A DNA stretch of 64,000 nt. It comes from Vesta saturnalis (taxonomy: Eukaryota > Arthropoda > Insecta > Coleoptera > Lampyridae). Positions 33,105-44,237 of this stretch are shown here, piece after piece (the first letter of the stretch is position 1; every line of letters starts with the position of its first letter). Below the pieces are notes generated by a model that worked only from the letters and a program-made list of their open reading frames with translations, was not told the DNA's origin and ran no database searches. The position numbers were made by a program, and so were the translations under genes. The stretch lies in NCBI GenBank assembly GCA_036346205.1, contig JARFJB010000092.1, positions 179,326 through 243,325 of the forward strand, in the 5' to 3' direction.

Positions 33105-33766
33105 TCAAAAAGCATTCTTCTTTTTTAATACTAAGTTTTCTATTTTAATATTAAGCTACTCCAAAATGATGCACAGCATTTACGAGTCTATCGCTATCCT
33201 TTTCATTTTCACGGACAAATATCTTACGCACTCTCTTTCATTCAATGGACGAACTACAGACAGCTGCAATGCTGTGTCCTCTTTTACCACATGGGATGGT
33301 TCGCTGTGACTTCTCTGTCGCACGTATTCACTCAGCAATATTTTACTTTTTAAAACTCGACAACCAGGACTGATTTTTCGCAGGCAACCCTATACCACCG
33401 TGTTCGTAATAAAATAATCTTTGTTTTAAATTAAATTTTATTCATTAACTAGACCAGTGAAAGTTACTAGTATCGACTTACCTGTTTATACCTGGCAACC
33501 CAAGAGTTGTGACGGGGAAAAAATAGGCAACCTTACGTTTGTATATTCTATAGGCTTGAAACTTTCGATTGGTATAGAATTTGACTATTAACCAAACTGG
33601 AGAATTTAATTTTTAATTAATCATATTCTGGACTGAAATTGTTCAGGCCGTTTGCAATATATTTATTGACATATTTAATTTGAAATAAAATACTTTTCAT
33701 CCATTAACCAGCTCGGTGAAGGTCGTTTTATATCGGGATCTTAGACTATAACTTTTGTTCTTCATT
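33105..33766. other. AT-rich stretch with no recognised gene
   Basis: No long frame in a recognised family and no repeat shared with other parts of the window. Confidence 0.4.
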
Positions 33767-33999
33767 TACAAATGTGCCTTACGAAAAAAAGACATTTTGC
33801 TACTACTAGAAGCAGCAATATCTATCTGCCTTTTTATGATTAAGCGTCGATATGTGTTGAACAGTATCCTTTTTTCCACTATGTACAAGTGAAAACTGTG
33901 CACAACATTTTAAGCACCCTACATCACTATCTGAGGTTGTCTTTTTAATAAATACTCACTTTCCAAATCTCTATTAAATGTATACTTTCTTTTTGGCAT
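33767..33999 (-). pseudogene. BED-finger N-terminal fragment of a hAT-like protein
   Basis: The ATG at 33999 gives MPKRKYTFNRDLESEYL, followed after a frameshift by CLKCCAQFSLVHSGKKDTVQ and H...H, a C2H2/BED-type finger, and a terminal SSSSKMSFFRK motif. This order (basic start, finger with HSGK/R.D...H, SSSK..FF) is typical of N-termini of one group of hAT-like proteins in insects. The catalytic part does not follow. Confidence 0.5.
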
Positions 34000-34520
34000 T
34001 TTCTGATTTTCTACCGTGCCAGATACAAACTACACTACAACAATTATTCATTTAAAAAAGTTATTTATTAACACTTAACCTTAATTAATAAACTATTTAT
34101 ACGCACCGGTGTATTTATTTCCCGCGGCACAAGACACCGTCGTCGCGTTGTAAGCAAATTTTTTTCGCGCTAGACTTGGTACTTAATACTGCCTCATAAG
34201 CGGGATCGCGCGCTATTTATTAAAGTCGACAAAAGTTCTATACAACGGCCTCGTAAATTGTAGAACTTGTGATCCTATTGTATCTTATCTGAAGGTTGAA
34301 CCATCTTTTTCGTACTTTCTAGACTTTGATTAATATATGAAACGTCTGAAACGACAAAAAGGTGACTTCCTTATAAATACGAAACATTTACGTAATTTAT
34401 TCAAATAATTACATACACGAAATGAAATGTTTAAAAAAGGGACTATCCCGTATAATACGGGATGAATTATCGTCTTATGTTAGTATTGCGCTTTTTGCAA
34501 ATGCCCTGGGATGCAAAAAT
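34000..34520. other. Stretch with no recognised gene
   Basis: Includes a GC-richer patch at 34120-34220 (GCGCGCTATTT, CGTCGTCGCG) of unknown origin. Confidence 0.35.
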
Positions 34521-34984
34521 TAGTAGTTATTATTATGAAAGTTAAGGGTGCAATAGTAAAAATAAAGTAATACGTGTAGTATAGAAAATCATTTTTGCAC
34601 TCTTAAGAGTCAAAGTTTATGATCACAAAACGGGAACTGGAGTCACGACGTAGTGGATTGAAAATAGCTGATTGTTTTTATTTACTTTATTAACTGTAAA
34701 TTAAGTGTACTATACAAAAGTTATTTTCCGTACCGGTACCTACCGGATGGCAGGTACCTACTGCTTTGCCAAAATAGACAAGTTTTCTTAAAAATAACTG
34801 AAATATGTTACAATTTATCCAGGAACTAAGACTGCTTTTTATTTCCTAGGTAAATAATAACTATAAAAACTTACTCACGTAGGAATTTATTGTAAATAAA
34901 AAAATCAAACTCGTTGCCATGATACATACTTCATTCTTGACTAACATATACTGACTTCCATAAAATTTGCAAACCTAGAATTTG

Positions 34985-36222
34985 TTGAACGATTTTATTG
35001 AAATTTTCGTCAACGATGTCTTTCTCTAGAACAAACAAACGATTAAAATTTGAATAAAATCTAGCCAGTAGTTTCTTTTTTGTTTTTTCCTTTGCATTTA
35101 GTAACAATAAATTTGAAGAAATAAACCAATCAGTGTGTAATTAACTGTCAATTTTGCAAATTGTTTGTTCACAATTTCGTTCTGAACTTGGGAACAATGC
35201 CAAGAGTACGTCAACATCAACATTTCTCCAATTGACTGATTTTGAACGTGGCCGTATTAGTGGCATGAGAGAGACCGGACTTTCGCTAAGAGAAATTCCT
35301 CGTCGTGTTAACCGAAATGTTACAACGGTAGTGTGATGTTGGTCCAAATGGTCCGCGGAAGGGGTGTAACAACGTCGCCCTGGATCTGGACGTCCCCGCA
35401 GGACTACAGGTGTAGGATCCGGAATGTCAATGTCATCTGTTTATCGCCGGATAAGTTCTTATGGGCTGCATTCATATCGTCCATTTTTATGTCTTCCTCT
35501 TACACCGTCTACGCAGGCTAGAATGGAACAACGAAAGGGCGAATTTAGCACAAGAATGGCATCGAATTGTGTTTAGTGATGAGTCCCCATTTTTCTTGTG
35601 GCCCACGATGGTTGTAGGAGGGTCAGACGGATGCGTGGTGAAGGTCAAATTCAACATTTTTTGTGGAACGCAATACAACCCTCACACAAGGAGTGATGAT
35701 ATGGGGTGCAATATGTTACAGTAGAAGATCACCCTTGGTCTTCATTGATGGCAACTTAAACGCCGCTGGCTATATTGCAAATGTGCTAGAACCCGTTGCG
35801 CTTCCATATCTTCAGGGGCTGGAAAATCCCATTTTCCAACAGGATAATGCGCGCCCTCATACGGCAAGGCCTACAACACGTTTTTTGGAAGAAGCTAACA
35901 TTGCCGTCCTCCCATGGCCTGCTCGGTCGCCTGATTTGTCGCCCATTGAACATGTATGGAATGAGGTCGGTAGGTATCTGGGTAATTTACCACACCCTCC
36001 AGATAACTTACACGATCTCCTGCTACGGATTCAAGAAGCTTGGGTTGATATAGCACAGGCAGCACTTGATACCACGCCGTCTAAATGAGTGCACTACAAA
36101 TCGTGGCGGAGCAACTCATTATTGAAAAAAACATTTTTAGTTTTTGTTCCTTTGTTTTCAAATTTTAATCTTTTGTTCTAATGAAAGACATCGTTGGCCA
36201 AAATTTCAATAAAATCGTTCAA
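34985..36222 (+). mobile_element. Tc1-like transposon with 65-69 bp terminal inverted repeats
   Basis: The left arm (34985-35053, TTGAACGATTTTATTGAAAT...) and right arm (36158-36222) are inverted copies with a few mismatches. They frame a transposase relic in the expected place. A TA dinucleotide, the Tc1 target, follows the right arm but is not preserved at the left. Confidence 0.85.
35197..36088 (+). pseudogene. Tc1 transposase (DD34E type)
   Basis: The ATG opens into a helix-turn-helix region (LTDFERGRISGMRETGLSLR) with a stop at the expected position of an arginine (RNVTTVV-stop-CW). After a region in mixed frames, the catalytic blocks appear: IVFSDESPFF (first Asp), IFQQDNARPHTA (second Asp) and RSPDLSPIEHVWNEVGR (Glu). 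All three catalytic residues are retained, and the last 141 codons are open. Several indels between 35340 and 35660 break the centre of the protein. Confidence 0.85.
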
Positions 36223-36733
36223 TAATTGCACCGCGGTAAACAATGCATTTCCTCCCTTGATGTGTAATATAGTATTTTGCACTTGGGAGAGTAAAAGTCC
36301 GTTTGTCTGGTCACAAACAGGAACGAAAATTGGGTTTTATTTCCTAGAAAACAAAATTTTAATGAAAACTCACTCACGTTTATAGACATTTGTTATGAAT
36401 CAAAAAGTCAAACTCGTTCCCATGATACATATTTCATTTTCTATTAACATTATTATATTAAGTTATTAACGAAAATTCTTAATTTTGTTAAAAACTAAGT
36501 ATACGCCTGCCCCAGTGTACAAAATTGGTATATACATCCCTGGAGCGAAATGCCATTTTTCGCTTGATGCATTGTACAAATTGCACCGCGAATAAACTAA
36601 TGTATTTCTCTCCCTTGATGCACGTATAATAATAACATAATAATATGTTTAAAACAATACTTTAAAATACGAAATTAGAAGCTATATCAACAGGTTTTTT
36701 CAGCTATTACCTTTTCATGTAAACATGTCAACT

Positions 36734-37264
36734 TTGATACCATTAACATGGAAATCAGCTGTGACTGCTAAGCACTCATTCCTAAAGAAAGTATCCGATA
36801 TTTGGAATTTGCTAACAGTACCACTAACATACTTGCAATTTTCAAAGCCAGGTAAATGTATAGAAGTTGGTTTGGTGTACCAATGCACACTCAATCGTTA
36901 AACATTATCTTTCCAGTGTTAAATATACAAAACCCGTATGCAGTACTAGCTTTACTCTGTGTGTGATACTAATTATTACAGATTTATATCGCTTGTTATC
37001 AGAAATTCTTTTCATGATAAAAATAAGCATATAAAGAATTGTTTACCATACTACTTAGACAACGGAGTCAACGTACAAACGAACTTGCAACGTTGTAATG
37101 GTTCAGGATTTACCGTTCGCGTTCATAAAGCTGTATATAATGGGATCAACATGGGATGGAAAAGGTTGCGGTTCAGGAAAGTACTAATTGTGGACATATA
37201 CACAAGTTTTTTATTAAAAACATTATTGATGTATATTTATGGATATTATTATTCAGGGCATTAA
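36734..37264 (+). other. Open stretches of unknown origin
   Basis: An ATG-initiated frame near 36726 (MSTLIPLTWKSAVTAKH) runs about 50 codons to CTLNR-stop, and another open frame runs 36959-37264. They do not resemble any family I can name. Short non-coding repeats just downstream (37521-37605, 37970-38055) recur inside the Polinton-like element at about 50 kb, so this could be debris of a related element. Confidence 0.25.
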
Positions 37265-37359
37265 CTAATGTACTATACGTATTCAAAAAAAGCATAGGAT
37301 TACAGTTGGTGTATGGAGCAGAATGGTATGGAACATTAAAAGGTTCAAGAAAGATAGAA

Positions 37360-37361
<2 letters not shown>

Positions 37362-37401
<40 letters not shown>
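37362..37401. repeat. (TA)n microsatellite
   Basis: Pure TA run of about 40 bp. It extends an open frame on both strands as alternating Ile-Tyr, which is not evidence for a gene. Confidence 0.95.
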
Positions 37402-37404
<3 letters not shown>

Positions 37405-38233
37405 AGGACTTTATTTTCACGCTCCCCCACATCCCCTCCTACACCCTGACGAAAAGGACGTCCACATCGAGTCGTATTTTATCTCTTTCCATAGATATGC
37501 ACATATATCTTTACTTACATCATACACCTTCAAACATACATCACTTTTATAGTTCAAGTACATGTCTATCGTTTACACCACAATAATTGTAATTATACAT
37601 TCCATTCTATTACAATACTTGTATTTCAAGCTAAATATAATATTACAAATCATACTGAGAATACTATAGTGGTAATGCATTTTGAAATTGCAGGCTTTTT
37701 ACTCATTACGAGTACAATCCATTTAAAATGGGTTGTAATTGCATATATAAATGTAAAATGTCCAAAGATACATTGTGAGAGTTAGTATTACTTTATTTCA
37801 TAAGAAAATCGTTAGAATTCATTTTATAAAAAAAACATATTACAAATACTTTACAAATATATTAAACATTTATTATATTACATCACACTTCCTATTGATA
37901 GTCAATTAATTTGGAAAATATTAAAAATGTACGTTTTATATCGAATTGTGATCTATATTTCACAGTTAAGGAAGGCTTTCTTTAAAATGAACAACATATT
38001 ATAAATATTTCCGAAATAAATAAAGGATTTTATTTTACATCAATATTTATTGATTTTGTACAGTCTTAAATTTTTAATACAAATGTGAATATATATTTAT
38101 GCAAAATATCACGAGAGTATTGTTAGTTGCATAACATTTCAGGGTTAAAACTTTATTATTATGCTCATAAAGGATTTCATTTTACATCAGTATTTATCTA
38201 AAAAATTTATTGATTTTGCAGTCTTAAATATAT
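37402..38233. other. Non-coding AT-rich stretch with short dispersed repeats
   Basis: The block 37521-37605 (TTCAAACATACATCACTTT...) matches 50600-50690 directly. The block 37970-38055 matches about 50370-50450 in inverted orientation. A second copy of AAGGATTTCATTTTACATCA lies at 38168-38187. No gene seen. Confidence 0.5.
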
Positions 38234-38745
38234 GTTAGATACGTTGAAAAGTCAGCAGGGCGAGATGGGGGGTTCTTTAATTTATTTTTGGCAAACTCTG
38301 GCCCGTTTTCGAGAAAAATTGATTTTTTTGTTTGAAAAGGTTGAACTTAGAAAAATCTGCTTAAAAAATATTTCTATCACCTACTAGGGGTAGCTTTTAC
38401 ATTAAGGGTAGCTGCCCCAATTTGATATATGTGTTAGATACGTTGAAAAGTCGACGGGGGAGATGGGGGGTTTTTTAATTTATTTTTGGCAAATTCTGGC
38501 CCGTTTTCGAGAAAAATTGATTTTTTTGTTTGAAAAGGTTGAACTTAGAAAAATCTGCTTAACAAATATATCTATGACCTACTAGGGGTAGCTTTTACAT
38601 TAGCGATTGCTGCCCCAATTTAATATATGTGTTAGATACGTTGAAAAATCGACGGGCGGAGATGGGGAGGTTTTTTAATTTACTTTTGGCAAATTTTGGG
38701 CCGTTTTCGAGAAAAATTGATTGTTTTGTTTGAAAAGGCTGAACT
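38234..38745. repeat. Satellite-like array, ~199-bp period, 2.6 copies
   Basis: GTTAGATACGTTGAAAA recurs at 38234, 38433 and 38631. Units include a G-rich patch (GAGATGGGGGG) and CTACTAGGGGTAGC. The third unit is cut at GGCTGAACTT by the 5' LTR of a Gypsy element. Confidence 0.95.
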
Positions 38746-39689
38746 TTTTTAATTGACTTAATGCTGAATATTACAGCTATAAGCATGATTTTTACTTAAT
38801 TTTTTATATTTTGGTGCCTTCAGAATTTTGGTGGTAAGCTATTTTTTTTCTCATTATATTCAAAACTAAAGGCACCTTTTAAACACCTTTTAATTACTTT
38901 TTTTTAATTACCTTTTAATTAAGTATTTTTTTAATGCATACTTTTATATGGCATTTTTATAATATATTTATAATGGCACGTATAAGTCCGTAATTTTACT
39001 ATTCTATTAATTTAAATGGCAAGTTTTACTTGAATTACATTTACAACACAAGTTCTACATACTTTTACAAATAAATTTGGCGAATTAAACTTCAAGGAAA
39101 TTCCATATTTTAAGGATAACTAAGCAAGACTCACCATATGAACCATTCTGCTTCATAGTTACCAGATACAGTGTATGTACATAACCGTTAAAAGGTAGTT
39201 TTTTTTATATAATTTAGTATAGTTTATGACTTCTGATTTTTTTACGTTTTCAATCATATATTAAATAAACTTATGTATAACTTGTTATTTTATTTTCATT
39301 TGTGTTAATTTGTTTAATAGTATTCATTAACTAGGTTTTGTTGTTCCTAGATAGATATATAGACAACATGCCGCTCGAGAATTTATTATTTTTTTCATAA
39401 TTTTTTGATAACAGTTTTAGAATTAAGTGAAAATAATTAAGCAGAAAAGAAGCTACTAGCATTTCAGGTAGGTTAATTAAACATAAATTAGAACCCCCCC
39501 TTATCTTAATTTACCGATGAGCCGACGGCAGTAGCGATTGATATTTAATTTTTTTTTTTTAATTAATTACAATTATTCGATCAATTACAATCAATTTATC
39601 AATTCATTACATCATCGCTTTTGTTTTAATATTATAAGTTGGCCCAGTTTTAGTGTTTATATACTTTAGCAGCCGCTTATAAGGTTACA
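38745..39689 (+). repeat. 5' LTR of the second Gypsy element
   Basis: Matches 42825-43818 over nearly its whole length. The true start could be the TG at 38754, with the T-tract outside. Confidence 0.8.
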
Positions 39690-39712
39690 ATTTGGCGCGG
39701 GCGAGCAGGGAC
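39690..39712 (+). promoter_or_regulatory. Probable primer-binding site region
   Basis: ATTTGGCGCGGGCGAGCAGG follows the LTR end by one base. The TGGCGC core is typical of Gypsy primer sites. Confidence 0.4.
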
Positions 39713-40149
39713 ATTGAAATTTATTACATTCAGATTTATTACTTCAAAATTTATTGCTTATTTGATATTTTATTTACATTTGTGTTAATACAATTTGGGG
39801 CCAGAAAAAGGGATATGCTGTTGTTTCAATGCTGGTTATTCTCACTTGTGTTTGTTTATTTTACTTTGATTAAAGAGTTGACAGAATTTTAAGGAGTGTT
39901 ACCATTTATTGTTTTACGCTTGGTATATTTTATGTGTTTATATTTAATGAAATTTTTATTGATTGTGTTATATAATATTTTTACGATGTCAAATTTTAAT
40001 TATTTAGTTGATGTTTTATATATTGATGAGTTATATTAGTAGAATTAAAATTTTTTTAATTGTAAATGCAGCAGAAAGGTTGACATTAGATGAGAGACGT
40101 AAATTAAATTGAGATTGATTACATTTTATGTAAGTGGAATTATTATAAA

Positions 40150-40370
40150 ATGCATTTAATCTTTGATTATGATACATTACAACGATTTATGGATTCGATT
40201 CTAGGTCATGATTTATCCCATTCAGTTTTTTGTTTATTTAAACGATATTATTGTTTTTTTAAGTACTTTTAAGGGCTTACTGATGCCAAGTTAAATATTA
40301 ATTTAGATAAATGAGAATTTTGTAAACCTCAATTATCATATTTAGGTTTTGTTATTGAAAAAGTTCTTAA
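40150..40370 (+). pseudogene. Reverse transcriptase fragment (Gypsy)
   Basis: In shifting frames the segment reads QRFMDSILGHDL, a YLNDIIVF motif (the YLDD box with Asp changed to Asn) and, after an indel, DAKLNINLDK...CKPQLSYLGFVI. These are blocks around the catalytic loop of Gypsy reverse transcriptase. Stops and indels are frequent, so it is dead. Confidence 0.7.
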
Positions 40371-40769
40371 CATTCAATTGTTAATACATTTATTTAACTT
40401 TTGAAACGCTTAAATTATACTACTTTTGATAGTGAATTTTTATATTTACATGATCAATTGTTGACTTTTTGAAACGATTCATTAGAATTTATTGAATCCA
40501 TTTTACGAAAACTTTGAAATGAATTACAAATTTAGATTATAATATTTTTATGTCACATTATGACGATATTAATACTTCAGTTAGTATTCCTGCTTAAGAT
40601 TTGTTTCCAAATTAATTGGAATATTTACAAATTTTTAATGGTAGTAGTTTAGATGCGAACGTTTAACATATTTTTGTGTTATTTGTGTGTAAATTCCATT
40701 TTTTATTTTCTTATATTGTACTTCTTCTCTGTTGAATTGTTTTTTAATTGAAATCGTAACTCTGTTCAT

Positions 40770-41192
40770 GAGTCTACGAAATTTTCACCTTTTGGTCGGA
40801 CAGTTCCTATTTCTGGAGATTTTTATGGTCGACTAAAGGATTTCAAAGAGGATGATTTATTTATTACTAATCGTGAACAATTAGTTCAAGATTTAAATGA
40901 ACTTTCACCCATTTTTAAACATGTTAAACAAAATTTACATGCAGCTTACGAAAGAAATTCAAAATCTTACAATTTGCGACGTCGTCCGTTGAAATTAAAT
41001 GTTGGCGATTTGGTTTGGAAAAAGAATTTTACTTTATCTGATGCAAGTAAAAATTATAGTCAAAAGTTAGCTCCAAAATTTATTGAAGCAAAAGTTATTG
41101 AGGTGGTAGGTCCAACTACGTACCGATTGGCCACCCCTATTGATGATAGACCCTTAGGTGTTTGTCATGTTAAGGATTTAAAACCACATTAG
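40770..41192 (+). pseudogene. Integrase C-terminal domain (Gypsy)
   Basis: An open stretch reads TKFSPFGRTVPISGDFYGRL, then LHAAYERNSKSYNLRRRP, LNVGDLVWKKNFTLSDASKN, KLAPKFIEAKVIEVVG and a final CHVKDLKPH-stop. This is the GPF/GPY-like end of a Gypsy integrase, which binds element ends. The zinc-binding and DDE core are missing upstream. The last 73 codons have no lesion. Confidence 0.8.
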
Positions 41193-42824
41193 TTCTTATT
41201 TGTTCGTATTCTTTTTAATTATTTTTCTATTTTAGTATTTTTACATTCTGGTTTTCTTATTTATATTTATTAATTATTTTGATAATTTTTCAAAATAATT
41301 TTATTTTGTGCTTATTTCGCACATTATTTTATTTTATATTGTTGTGGCTTTGCAAACCACTTATTATTTTTTTTACATTTGTTAGCATGATTTTTGCTAC
41401 ATTTTTTTAGCACGATGGTTGATATTTAGATCCCATTGTGCGATTGAATTGCCGACTTTGTGGGACATTAGTTCTCAGGCAGATTATCTTCCTTTATTGG
41501 ATTTACAATTTGCTATTGTTACAATAGTAAAATTGAAGATAACTGTTTTGAGTTTACCTCTGATCGTTAATTTGACGTGTAAACTCATAACCATGGATAA
41601 GAAAACTAGTAATGCTTCTATACATTTTTATTTTTTGATTGATTTAATTATTTTATTTTTCCTGATTTGTGTAGTGTTACTATTCTTGGACGGTGCTTGA
41701 GGACTTCGGTTCACCTCGTGTCAACCTCGATTAGTTCACTTCCTGATTATCACGTTTTGCTAGATTTCGATTTATTTATAAAACGTGCGTGTTAGTTAGG
41801 GTATGTTTATTCTTGGGTGATGACTGTGGAACAACATGAAACCTGAATCTCGTGAAGGGTAGATTGGCCTCTCTTGATCTCCACGACGAAGCATCCTGAG
41901 CTAATTTGTCATGAAAATAGTCGTATCTTGGATTTACCGATTTTGACTCACTTATCGAACGTGACAGTGGTAGTTGTGTTATGTACCTAGGAGGCTTGGT
42001 TTGAGACCACCGGGGTAGGGTAATTGAACTGCTCTCTTTCGACCTCAAGTCTCGCGATTATTTATTGTTAGTCCGGAAGGATTTTTTCATTTTTACTCTC
42101 GAGTAGAGTGGCGTTTAGCCTTGATTTTTATAAAGTTGCACGATGACCGTTTCGGTTCTCTGCCCACTGTCCCTTCAGGTCATGGTAGGTTTCGGTTTCC
42201 GTTCGTTTTTACCTTAGATTCAAATTTTTGACCGGATACTCATTTTGCTCTTCTGATGGTGGTTTGCTTCACTAACCCCACCAGTTAAAGTTTTTACTTT
42301 ATTTAAGGTTTCGGGTCCTTGATTCTCGACTAGTGGCGTGTCGGGTGGTAGCGCGTCATTAGCTTTTTGGTGTTGCGAGGGTCTTTCCTGACCGACATCA
42401 CCACATTTTCCGTACTTTTCGTACATTTCCTTTTTATTTTTAAATATTGCTTATATTTTAATTAGCTTAACATTTTGTATTTTTAATTTTAATAATTTCA
42501 TTTATTAGCTTAGTTTGGAATCTCCGCTTTGGTGATCTCCAATCAAATTTTAGGAGTGTGTAACATCCTTTTTGTGGTTGTATTAAAAAGTACATTTAAT
42601 TTAAGAATCGTTCATTTATTTGGCGTAATATTAGAAAAGTTTTTAATTATTAATATGTAGAATTGAGAATGGCAATTTAATTGGCATTTCCTAGAACAAA
42701 TCTTTTGGGTGTAATATTACATAAATAGTTTTAGTTCCCTTTCTTAAAAAATTGGATTTATATTATTGTATCCGCGCAATCGTGAAGACTTTTAGGGGAA
42801 ATACACTTGAGTTATTCTGAAAGC
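41193..42824. other. Interior of the second Gypsy element with no recognised gene
   Basis: Between the integrase stop and the 3' LTR I see only short frames on both strands. A GC-richer part at 41690-42420 has minus-strand frames of 68-90 codons that match nothing I know. An env-like gene is not evident. Confidence 0.45.
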
Positions 42825-43818
42825 TTTTTTTAATTGACTTAATGCTGAATATTACAGCTATAAGCATGATTTTTACTTAATTTTTTATATTTTGGTGCCA
42901 TCAGAATTTTGGTGGTAAGTTATTTTTTTTCTGATTATATTTAAAACTAAAGCCTTTGCTTTTTTTAGGCACCTTTTAATTACCTTTTAATCACCTTTTA
43001 ATTACCTTTTAATTACTTTTTTTTAATTACCTTTTAATTAAGTATTTTTTTAATGCATACTTTTATATGGCATTTTTATAATATATTTATAATGGCACGT
43101 ATAAGTCCGTAATTTTACTATTCTATTAATTTAAATGGCAAGTTTTACTTGAATTACATTTACAACACAAGTTCTACATACTTTTACAAATAAATTTGGC
43201 GAATTAAACTTCAAGGAAATTCCATATTTTAAGGATAACTAAGCAAGACATTGACCTCACGATATGAACCATTCTGCTTCATAGTTACCAGATACAGTGT
43301 ATGTACATAACCGTTAAAAGGTAATGTTTTTTTTATATAATTTAGTATAGTTTATGACTTCTGATTTTTTTACGTTTTCAATCATATATTAAATAAACTT
43401 ATGTATAACTTGTTATTTTATTTTCATTTGTGTTAATTTGTTTAATAGTATTCATTAACTAGGTTTTGTTGTTCCTAGATAGATATATATAAAAAAAGAC
43501 AACATGGCGCTCGACAATTTATTATTTTTCATAATTTTTGATAAGTTTTAGAATTAAGTGAAAATAATTAAGCAGAAAAGAAGCTACTAGCATTTCAGGT
43601 AGGTTAATTAAACATAAATTAGAACCCTCCCTTATCTTAATTTACCGATGAGCCGACGGCAGTAGCGATTGATATTTAATATTTTTTTAAATTAATTACA
43701 ATTATTCGATCAATTACAATCAATTTATCAATTCATGACATCATCGCTTTTGTTTTAATATTATAAGTTGGCCCAGTTTTAGTGTTTATATACTTTAGCA
43801 GCCGCTTATAAGGTTACA
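42825..43818 (+). repeat. 3' LTR of the second Gypsy element
   Basis: Compared with the 5' LTR it carries extra ACCTTTTAATT units at about 42965-43030 and a short insertion near 43250. Its last bases supply the final codons of the minus-strand ORF next door. Confidence 0.8.
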
Positions 43819-44087
43819 AGTTTAGCCATTATTTTAGCTCCATAAACCAGCGCAATTTGTTCAATGCACAGCTGAAGATTATCTACCTTCTCATCCGTTA
43901 ACTCTTTCGTTAACCTCTCTAGGAGAAATATAGTATGTTCTTCTGTTTCTACCGCTACCTTTCTACCATATTTCTTGTTTATAATTTTAATATTTTTTAG
44001 CGGATATTTATAATCAATAACCATATTGGAAACTTTTAATACAGGTTTAAATTCGCCAACCAAATTTAATAGCTTTAGAAGATCCAT
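43806..44087 (-). CDS. Small hypothetical protein, 3' end replaced by an LTR
   Basis: The minus-strand ATG at 44087 opens 93 codons: MDLLKLLNLVGEF, VLKVSNMV, KNIKIINKKYGRKVAVE, FLLERLTKELTDEKVDNLQL and YGAKIMAKL. The pattern KYG..V.VE...FLL..R...LTDE resembles a small uncharacterised protein family widespread in insect repeats; no function is known to me. The frame crosses the LTR border (43818/43819), so the last residues are LTR-derived and the original C-terminus is lost. No internal stop or frameshift is visible. Confidence 0.45.
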   Translation of the reverse strand: MDLLKLLNLVGEFKPVLKVSNMVIDYKYPLKNIKIINKKYGRKVAVETEEHTIFLLERLTKELTDEKVDNLQLCIEQIALVYGAKIMAKLVTL

Positions 44088-44237
44088 CTTTAAGGCAGTA
44101 GCGAGAAGTCCTAAAAATTGATTAATATTCGTATTTAATTATTATTATCTTTAAAGAATGAAAAGGACCTACCTGATCATTATCACTATAACGACTGAGA
44201 TACAACCTTATAGCGCTCCTGTATATTTATATATACA

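Larger units (their letters stand above)
34520..36640. repeat. Diverged tandem repeat region holding a Tc1-like element
   Basis: The segments 34837-34935 and 36335-36438 are direct repeats (TTTTATTTCCTAG ... CATGATACAT). Weaker similarity extends left of each. A further partial copy of 36222-36270 (AATTGCACCGCG...CCCTTGATG) lies at 36578-36630. Removing the Tc1-like element leaves units of roughly 350-440 bp. Confidence 0.6.
38745..43818 (+). mobile_element. Second Gypsy-like LTR element, decayed
   Basis: Direct LTRs of about 0.94 kb (38745-39689) and 0.99 kb (42825-43818) share TTTTTTAATTGACTTAATG at the start and CTTATAAGGTTACA at the end. The interior holds a reverse-transcriptase scrap and a recognisable integrase end but no gag or protease. 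The LTRs differ mainly by small indels, including expansion of an 11-bp ACCTTTTAATT motif in the 3' LTR. Target-site duplications were not identifiable. Confidence 0.8.

Noticed and set aside
41776..42426. Minus-strand ORFs inside the second Gypsy element as a possible env gene
   Set aside because: No signal peptide, membrane anchor or cleavage site, and env would be on the plus strand.
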